Positions 6,401 to 11,831 of a stretch of 11,831 nucleotides of DNA are shown piece after piece. The notes beneath the pieces are model-generated. The model was given only the letters and a program-made list of their open reading frames with translations, was not told the origin of the DNA and did not search any database. Position numbers and translations under genes: made by a program. The stretch's first letter is position 1; each line of letters opens with the position of its first letter. Source of the stretch: Pavlovales sp. CCMP2436 (taxonomy: Eukaryota > Haptophyta > Pavlovophyceae > Pavlovales); NCBI GenBank assembly GCA_026770615.1, contig MU631678.1, positions 144,725-156,555 on the forward strand. Direction: 5' to 3'.

Positions 6401-6822
6401 CTCCAGGCAGCAGCCATACAGGCATCGTCGTCGTCGTCTCCCTCGTTTATGTCGCCCTCGAACTCTGGCTCGAACTCTGGCTCGGACTCTTTGGACTCTT
6501 TGGACTCTTTGGACCTCATCTTCGGCATGGCATACTCTAATGTGGGCGGCTCAATCGAGGGCGGCTTTGTATGCCCCAACTCTTCGGCGTCCTCCTCCGT
6601 GAGCACGATCACCTTGAGATCGAGAGTCTGCTCGTAATATTCTAACTTTTCGTCGGAGGGGGGCGACGTGACCACGCACTCTACCAGCACATCGAGAACC
6701 CCGTCTTTGAACACTGCCAGGTCTGCAATATACCGGCCATCCCCTACTGGGTACTCTTCGATAAACGTCATCACGCCCTGCTTCTTCATCTGGAGCCAAC
6801 TCGTCGCAAATGCCATTTTCAT
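6394..6822 (-). CDS. Putative PD-(D/E)XK / CoiA-like nuclease
   Basis: The open frame reaches up to 6861 only with a TTG start; the first ATG is at 6822, giving about 142 residues. The frame is closed by a stop further upstream, so the ATG start or a 5' truncation are both possible. The core resembles the compact PD-(D/E)XK restriction-like fold: Glu in FIEEYPVG, then GDGRYIADLAVF with its Asp, a turn KDG, then the strand LDVLVECVV with the second acidic residue, followed by SDEKLEYYEQ and a strand KVIVL. CoiA-like and viral relatives show ADxxV...hE in this order; the canonical Lys after the acidic residue is not obvious here. The tail is low complexity (KES and EPEF repeats, five Asp). It likely cuts or processes DNA, if active. 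Confidence 0.5.
   Translation of the reverse strand: MKMAFATSWLQMKKQGVMTFIEEYPVGDGRYIADLAVFKDGVLDVLVECVVTSPPSDEKLEYYEQTLDLKVIVLTEEDAEELGHTKPPSIEPPTLEYAMPKMRSKESKESKESEPEFEPEFEGDINEGDDDDDACMAAAWSI
6475..6520. repeat. Microsatellites in the nuclease-like gene tail
   Basis: A 12-bp unit (CTCGAACTCTGG) in about 2.5 copies is followed by a 9-bp unit (GACTCTTTG) in about three copies, ending near 6514. In protein they give EPEF and KES repeats. Periods that are multiples of three suggest the frame was under selection when they expanded. Confidence 0.75.
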
Positions 6823-6861
6823 GAGCCGGTGGACGTCGCCCTCTCCTCGGTACTTTGGCAA

Positions 6862-7470
6862 TGTCCGGCACGTGCCTGCCGCTTCGACCCCGACACCGGT
6901 GAACTACTCGATCCAATATTCCCGCGCGTGCTCACATTCATCGAGGCCCGCTTCCTGATCGCGTGCGGCGTGGAGTTCCAGGGGCTAGCGGCCCTCGTCT
7001 CGTACGACCTCTCACCCCTTGTGTTCACTGAAGAGTCGTATGGCAAATGCAACGGCATCCGTCATTACGCGAAGGCCGTGGGTCTGGGCATGAACTGCAC
7101 CAGGAACAACACCACGCAAATAGTTGGGTCCAGGTTGAACGCCGAGCAGATTTTCGCCATGGCAGAGGCCGACACGCGGCTTGAGAGCGAGCGCATCAAG
7201 ATCAGCATCATCGGCGACAATACGATCCAACTCGAGCACCCGACCACCAAAATATCCACATACGCGCACGTCTCGGCCTATGTCACCGCAGGGCAGCGCA
7301 TCCAGGTCGTGCTACAGACGTTTTTGCTCCCCCATGTGGTCGAGGTGGTCACCGATGGTGTCTACTGCCTCCGAGACGCCGATGCTGATTACGAGCGCCG
7401 TCTACTGCCTCATTTTATATTAAAGGGTGAGAACGGCGTGATGCCGCACGTCGAAGCATCGGCCAGCCGA
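6862..7470 (+). pseudogene. Truncated polymerase-like fragment (possible family-B palm)
   Basis: The plus frame is open through this stretch but has no ATG near its start; the only early start codon is a GTG at 6829 inside the antisense overlap. So its 5' end is missing. Protein composition is normal. The segment ISTYAHVSAYVTAGQRIQVV, followed about 15 residues later by VVTDGVYCL, resembles family-B DNA polymerases, where a helix AA(F/Y)xTAxxRLxL precedes motif C (Y-x-D-T-D-S). Here motif C would be V-T-D-G, lacking one Asp. Upstream YAKAVGLGMNC might match motif B, weakly. A 12-bp direct repeat GTCTACTGCCTC (7360-7371, 7400-7411) sits right at the motif. Sense is lost after about 7470, where reading must move by one base. 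Polymerase identity is tentative. Confidence 0.35.
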
Positions 7471-7660
7471 CATCGGCGGGTCCCGCTCATATTTCGAACA
7501 CATGCCCCGCGTCCACACCTCGGAGATCCTCAGCCACTTCAAGCCGCGCAACTACGATCTACTCGGCCCCATCTCCGGCGCTCCATGCGTCATCACCGGC
7601 CAAGCGGGCTCGGGCAAGACCACCACGCTCAGCATGCTCATCATCAACGACAACGCTAGT
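7442..7660 (+). pseudogene. P-loop ATPase/helicase fragment (Walker A)
   Basis: In the frame one base on from the polymerase-like frame, a good protein sequence runs from about 7470 (DIGGSRSYFEHMPRVHTSEIL) through GQAGSGKTTTL at 7598-7630, a canonical Walker A P-loop of an NTP-binding helicase or packaging ATPase. Sense then stops abruptly after about 7650, with no Walker B or helicase motifs following, so the gene is truncated. Continuity with the preceding fragment suggests one ancestral protein (polymerase followed by helicase/ATPase) with a single frameshift, or two abutting genes. Which ATPase superfamily cannot be settled from this piece. Confidence 0.5.
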
Positions 7661-7708
7661 AAACGTGATTTTCGGCGCATCAACCCACCAGGCGCTCTGG
7701 CCCATGAG

Positions 7709-8566
7709 ATGAGGGCGAGCCGCTCGACGACGGAGGCGGGCAAGCAGGCCGGCGCGGGTGGTGCAGCGGACGCCAGATCGGGCGGGAATGGACGGCCGCC
7801 TGCTCCAGCCGCACCGAAGCCCGCGTCCAACAAGGCGGTTCGTGACTAGGAGACCAAGGCCGCGCGCACCTCTCTGGCCAGCACAGCAGAGGCTGAACTC
7901 GCCAAGGAGACAGTGGGCAACCGCAAGCGCACGCAGACGACACCCGCGACCCCGCCGTCCTCAGCTACGAAGCAGCGGAAGCCGGACGCGCGCACGGAAG
8001 CCCGCAAGGCGGCGGAGATGCAGCCCGCGCCCAGCTTGACGCTGGCAGCAGGCCGTACTCCCCGCACTCGCATTACGAAGAGCCTGGAGGCACAGGAGGA
8101 GCAGGAGGAGCATGCGGAGGAGGAGGAGGAGGAGGAGGCGGAGGATGGGGGGGAGGAGGAGGGGGTGTTGGGCGATAACCCGATCAACGTGAGTGTTTAC
8201 ACCCGCATGCAGCGTGTCACGGGAGCTGAGACAAACTCTGTCGACAGAACCGGCAATGTGGTGCAGCTCGAGGTGGGGTGGCCCGGCGATATCGATGAGA
8301 GGCTCGAGGATCTCGACCAGCGGCGGGCCTCGCAGACGGTGGGCGCAGTCTCAAAAGCCACCCTATCAGGCTCGGCTGGGAAGGAGGTGCTGCACGCGCC
8401 TGAACTGCGAGGCTTGCTGCTGCCGATCAAGCCCGGGATGAAGTTCCCTCCTACGATCGCGTTTCGGGACACGGGCGAGCTCTTGCGCTATCTTTGCAGC
8501 GCGCGCGAGCAGGATCTCGGAGCATCAGTCAAGGCATGCTTGGCCCGCTGGACTGCGGCCGCCTAA
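7709..8566 (+). pseudogene. Acidic-coil protein gene interrupted by in-frame TAG
   Basis: From ATG 7709 the frame runs 46 codons (Ala/Gly/Arg-rich), hits TAG at 7847-7849, and then continues open in the same frame to TAA-ended 8566, about 285 codons in all. The part after the stop begins ETKAARTSLASTAEAELAKE, so the composition on both sides matches. Then come a basic region (RKRTQTTP), a glutamate run (EEEEEEEAEDGGEEE, about 8100-8160), and a non-repetitive C-terminal domain (VLGDNPINVSVYTRMQRV through HAPELRGLLLPIKPGM). No family is recognised. An alternative is a shorter gene starting within the downstream part (first Met after the stop is at residue AEMQPAP, near 8018). The TAG may be a nonsense mutation, an assembly error or readthrough. 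Confidence 0.45.
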
Positions 8567-8596
8567 AGCTGTCGGCGCTGCCCAAGTAAACCCGGA

Positions 8597-8641
8597 GGAA
8601 AGGGGTAGGGGGGGAGGGGGGGGGAGTATATATGTATAAGG
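8597..8641. repeat. G-run (possible quadruplex) with adjacent TATA-like word
   Basis: G4, G7 and G9 runs lie at 8602-8605, 8608-8614 and 8616-8624, long enough to form a G-quadruplex on plus. GTATATATGTATAAGG follows at once (8626-8641). The tract lies 30-60 bases after the stop of the acidic-coil frame and upstream of the transposase 3' end. It might mark transcription boundaries; nothing proves it. Confidence 0.5.
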
Positions 8642-8742
8642 GGCAAGAAATTACTACGCAAACTTAAGCCTACAACTAATTATAACTAATACTTAATTTC
8701 TGAATAGTTACCTATTCATTTAATAAATACGAAATTAGTAGT

Positions 8743-9954
8743 TCACTCGGAATCCTGGTCGTCACTGAGACTAGGAAGCACAAGGCCGCGGCCCGCGTTC
8801 CACTCGTCGATGATCGACTGTGCGTGGACCGAGTCGGGCACGACGTAGCCAAATTTGTTTCAAGTGTTCTCGGGGCCGTCAGAAGCGGTCTTGCCCGCGT
8901 CCGTCAGGTCGCTGTAGCAATTGACAATGCACCACGAGATTGCCGACTCAAGTGTCGGGAACTGGTTCTTGTCGGAGTTGAGAATCACCGAGTTGCGCCT
9001 CCAGAAGCTCTTGAAGATGCTGAAGCCAGGCTCGATCGGGTTGTCGATTGGGCAGTACGGCGTGAGAAAGATGAGGTGCGCCCACTGGGCAGCGCACATG
9101 CGGCGTAACTTGGCCTCCTCGGCGTGGTGGATCCGGCAGTTGTCAAGGCACAGCACCGAGTTCGCGCCCGGGTACGGCTTCGTCACGGCTTTGATGAGGA
9201 CCTCGATGTGCTCGAAAAAGGTCGCCGTGTCGTAACCGCCAATGGTGTGAGCCCATGCCGCAAAGCCGTCCTCCCTGGTGTACATAGCCAGTACAGACAC
9301 GTGCTGGCCGCGGAACAGGATCTCGGAGATGCACACCGGCGAGCCGATGGCGCCCCAGCCACGCTTGCGGCGCGCCGTACGGCCGTCGAGCGCCGCCTCG
9401 TCGCCGAAGACCTGGCAGGATGGGTGCGGGATGTACGTGTGCACATCCTCCCAGTAGCGAGCGCGCTGCAGCTGGTCGCGCTGCGTGGCCGCGCGCACCA
9501 TGGCCTTGTGCGAGTAGCCAGCGCCGCGAAGTGAGGAGTAGACGTAGTCTCTCGTATACGTAGCTCCCGTCATCACCAGGAGCGTGTTCGCGATCTCCTG
9601 CAGGTAGAGCCACGGGTTCTCCTCTACAATCGAGAGCAGCATATTAAGGTGCTCGAGCGGCATCTGCTTGGCCCGGCCCAGGCGCGGAAGGTAGTCGACG
9701 AAGCCAGTCTCGTCATACCGCTGCAGAACCGACCGCACGGTCGACACCGAGATTACGTTGTTAAACGTGTGGTTAGTGTTCGCGATGGTCTGGACGTCGA
9801 AGCCCAGGAACAAGAACTGCCAGACCATCAGCTCTATGACCTGCGTATGCAACCGTTTGCCACGGCCAGAGGACGCGGCGCCCGCGGCGGATGGAGCACC
9901 AGGGCCTCCACTCCCGCCCGAGCTGGCGTCAGCTGCACCACGCTTGCGAGCCAT
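8743..9954 (-). pseudogene. Tc1/mariner-IS630 type DDE transposase, in-frame TGA near the end
   Basis: Cut-and-paste transposase. The best start is ATG at 9954 (MARKRGAADASSG, good -3/+4 context). A longer frame to 10095 only adds translated A-rich leader. Numbering from that longer frame, an Ala/Gly/Ser linker is followed by a helix-turn-helix region (about 85-145, VISVSTVRSVLQRYDETG) and a second DNA-binding helix set (about 145-205). The catalytic DDE_3-type domain shows D232 in VFGDEAALDGR, D318 in VLCLDNCRIHH and E355 in PIDNPIEPGFSIFK, 36 residues apart. All three acids are present. TGA at 8862-8860 ends the frame at ENT, but the same frame continues 38 codons (NKFGYVVPDSVHAQ...) to TGA at 8745-8743. 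Relatives usually end with a GY motif after that helix, so the first TGA looks like a nonsense mutation. No terminal inverted repeats were found nearby. Confidence 0.85.
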
Positions 9955-10163
9955 CGCGGTGCCACCGGGTGCTCGCGAGAGCGCCCCGGCTAACTGTCCT
10001 CGAGCACAGTACCCCCATACCCCCATACTAATAAAAATGAAAAAAAAATCGGTCTCTCTGGAGCCACAGACGCCGGTGCACAGCGAACTCCCCACAGGCG
10101 GGGGAGTTCGAAATTACTTAAATTTATTTTCGTATTTTATTAGTGCAACTTTGGAGATACTAC
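9955..10163. other. Upstream flank of the transposase
   Basis: There is no gene. It holds a tandem CCCCATAC duplication near 10012-10027, an A-run, and a 10-bp perfect hairpin CGAACTCCCC/GGGGAGTTCG (10084-10093 and 10101-10110, 7-base loop), then AT-rich sequence. The hairpin may be a transposase-binding or element-end relic; its matching end was not found on the left side. Confidence 0.5.
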
Positions 10164-10374
10164 TAGACGCAGAATTGAGCTGTGAACAACTTCGGTATCG
10201 TGGTTTAAGACCTGCTTCTAACAGGAAGTACATGAAAACGGCCTCCAAAGTAAGGGTTTCAGCATATGAAAGACATACGTCCCCTCACTTTGGAGGCGAT
10301 TTTCTCGGGATTCCAAAGGGAATAAGGTGTCGGGTCATAGTACCAAAGTTGTTCCCCGTCAAATTCTGCGTCTA
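10164..10374. mobile_element. 207-bp TA-flanked MITE (Tc1/mariner type)
   Basis: The element runs 10166-10372 with TA on both sides (10164-10165 and 10373-10374). The ends are inverted repeats: GACGCAGAATT is exact, and GAACAACTT(C/T)GGTA recurs 18 bases in, giving about 37 bp at roughly three-quarters identity. Inside is a second perfect inverted pair, GCCTCCAAAGT (10241-10251) and its complement (10287-10297). No open frame of use. TA duplication and terminal repeats fit the same superfamily as the neighbouring transposase; whether that transposase ever moved it is unknown. Confidence 0.8.
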
Positions 10375-11032
10375 GCGGCATCTTCAAGGTTCGATAGATC
10401 AGCACGAAACCTAGGCCGGTTCTGCTTTTCACTGCTTTTCACTGTGCACCGAGAGCTGGCTCCAGCAGGAGCAAAGCGCTCACGCAAGGAGGATAAAAAT
10501 ACGGGAGCAAAGCGCCCGCGCTTACTTACAATTGGCGCCTCTGCTTGAATGAACGCGCGCATCCTGAATCCGTCCTCGTCGGTGCGATGCGACTATGTAT
10601 ACGACTGGGCGCTCGAAGTCTCCTTGCGATCGCCGCCGCCCCGCTGTCTACTTTGTTCTCGTTAATATCTTCGAATTTAATTATTTGATTGTGTTCGAGG
10701 TATGGCTCTTGTATATGCTCTTGTAGCTACTGCCCAGGGCTATTGCATATACTCAAGCTATACTGCCTACATGCCTGCCCGCAGCACACAGCACCGCACA
10801 CACTTGCTGGCCACAACCCGTGTCATACGGGAGCCAGTTGCTGGTTTGGCTCAGTTTAAATTGTGTTGCTACTCAGTGATCGCTCAGTTTGCCGTCCGCC
10901 GCTAATCGCTTTGCACTGATCGCTCGTGAAGCTCTAACTCGCTGTATTTGATCCTGCCGCCCGTCGAGACGACGGGCACCCTCTAGCGCTGCAAGGACTA
11001 GAGGAGAGACGGAGCGACCGGCTAACACCAAC
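10375..11032. other. Intergenic and 5' region of the right-edge gene
   Basis: No supported gene. It has a 10-bp tandem duplication CTGCTTTTCA (10422-10441) and a direct repeat GGAGCAAAGCGC (10468-10479 and 10504-10515, 36 bases apart). A perfect 7-bp hairpin GCCCGTC/GACGGGC (10959-10965 and 10971-10977) sits in the likely leader of the next gene. A related word, TGATCGCTC, occurs twice near 10877 and 10918. No TATA box was recognised. Confidence 0.45.
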
Positions 11033-11831
11033 ATGCATGCATCGGGGGGCTCCCCCCGTGCCGGTCACGCCGCTCCGCCTCGGAGCAACGACAGCAAGGA
11101 CAACTCGCGCATCCGCCTCTCGGACACCAACAAGCCGTCGGTCTTCCAGGGGATGATGCGCGAGCTCCAGGTGCTCACGGACAAGGACGCGACGCTCGCG
11201 CAGGGCTTTGTCGGCAACGAGTTCGACAAGGACGGCATCGCGACGGGCCGCTTGAAGCTGCTCACTCAGGATGAGTACGCAAACGCGCTCATCGCTCCCC
11301 TCGACGACAAGCTGGCCAAGTTCCACCAGATGGAGGACCAGATCTCGGCGATCAACAAGGTCGCAGCTGACAAGATAAGCAAGATCAACTTGCAGGCGAC
11401 GTACGACAAGTCCAAGATCACCACCGAGCACGAAGAGGCGATGGCAGCCCAGCACTTCGCGCACGCGACGAGAGTCGCGCTGGAGGCTTCTATGGCGGTG
11501 AAGCCGGTGCGGGCACGCTCGCTGTCGCCGCCTCTGACGCGCGCTACGTCGCAGACGACGCCCGCGCTGCGCAGCCCAGCCGCATCGTCCGCCGCGACGG
11601 CTACCGTCGTGCCGCTGGTCTTCACCGGCAAGGCGAGCGTGGTGAGCTTCCTCGAGCTCAACCTGACGTTCATCGAGAACAATCGCCTCGCCAAGATTGA
11701 CCAGGTCAACTCCACTGCCGAGGCCAAGGTGGCAGAGGTCAAGGCAAAGTCGCAGTACGACATCTACAACTCGTTCCTCGAGGTGCGCGTGGCCTACTAC
11801 AAGAAGACGGAGGTCGTCTTCATGGGCCACC
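11033..11831 (+). CDS. Unrecognised helical/coiled-coil protein, 3' end beyond window
   Basis: The frame opens at ATG 11033 (A at -3; an in-frame TGA at 10949-10951 lies upstream) and stays open to the window end: 266 codons with no stop. Codon use is strongly GC-ending and the composition is natural (Lys, Asp, Glu, Asn together with hydrophobics), supporting real coding over the open antisense frame on minus. Residues 1-25 are polar and disordered. About 34-80 (PSVFQGMMRELQVLTDKD...) appear folded, and about 90-140 form a likely coiled coil. Residues 157-190 are a Ser/Pro/Thr/Arg linker, and 203-260 are a second helical part that resembles the first (INKVAADKISK against VNSTAEAKVAE). No family recognised. 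Probably a host gene; function unknown. Confidence 0.65.
   Translation, partial: MHASGGSPRAGHAAPPRSNDSKDNSRIRLSDTNKPSVFQGMMRELQVLTDKDATLAQGFVGNEFDKDGIATGRLKLLTQDEYANALIAPLDDKLAKFHQMEDQISAINKVAADKISKINLQATYDKSKITTEHEEAMAAQHFAHATRVALEASMAVKPVRARSLSPPLTRATSQTTPALRSPAASSAATATVVPLVFTGKASVVSFLELNLTFIENNRLAKIDQVNSTAEAKVAEVKAKSQYDIYNSFLEVRVAYYKKTEVVFMGH

Noticed and set aside
8860..8862. TGA as selenocysteine or reassigned codon
   Set aside because: No selenocysteine element was recognised. The final stop of the extended frame is also TGA, and nearby genes show ordinary decay, so a nonsense mutation is simpler.
9143..9613. Minus-strand 156-codon frame inside the transposase
   Set aside because: It is a shadow of the transposase in another frame, without a domain.
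8647..10118. Direct repeat GAAATTACT (8647-8655 and 10110-10118) as a target duplication around the transposase
   Set aside because: Only 9 bases in AT-rich sequence. The transposase type makes TA duplications, and no terminal inverted repeats adjoin the words.
10934..11830. 298-codon minus-strand frame over the right edge
   Set aside because: It is rich in Leu, Val, Arg and His strings typical of the antisense of a GC-ending coding frame. The plus frame from 11033 has much more natural composition.

Overview
The window looks like nuclear DNA of a single-celled eukaryote, plausibly a GC-rich alga or other protist. It is not bacterial. Long intronless GC-rich frames with Ala/Pro/Gly-rich low-complexity protein alternate with AT-rich spacers. 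There are no operons or Shine-Dalgarno sites, and a Tc1/mariner-IS630 type transposase plus several miniature inverted-repeat elements (MITEs) are present. The lineage cannot be fixed from sequence alone.

Layout. 1-1400 is gene-poor, with one pair of near-identical 27-bp direct repeats and a near-perfect AT palindrome. 1400-1830 is a foldback-type element: 23-bp outer inverted repeats enclose a perfect 38-bp hairpin. 2210-2354 is a textbook MITE (14-bp perfect terminal inverted repeats, 8-bp target duplication) inserted into the 3' end of a minus-strand GAF-domain/coiled-coil gene (2286-3944). The insertion replaced that gene's last two codons with a 22-residue tail. 3945-5060 is the gene's upstream region, hairpins and a minisatellite block (TG-rich, then 12-bp, then 27-bp units). 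5061-5362 is a TA-flanked MITE-like element.

5633-8566 is the most puzzling part. Three minus-strand frames lie head to tail: a PD-(D/E)XK/CoiA-like nuclease candidate, a 148-residue unknown and an 85-residue unknown. Abutting them in the opposite direction is a plus-strand reading frame with weak resemblance to a family-B DNA polymerase palm. It continues, after a frameshift, into a Walker A P-loop segment, and is followed by an acidic-coil protein gene broken by an in-frame TAG. Nuclease, polymerase-like and P-loop ATPase pieces together suggest the remains of a virus-like or self-replicating mobile element. This is inference, because no capsid or integrase gene is visible.

8743-9954 (minus) is a DDE transposase whose C-terminal 38 residues lie beyond an in-frame TGA, so it is probably a pseudogene. 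10166-10372 is another TA-flanked MITE. At the right edge (11033 onward, plus) an unrecognised coiled-coil protein gene runs out of the window. Overall this is a mobile-element-rich region with two likely host genes (GAF protein and right-edge gene) between decaying elements.
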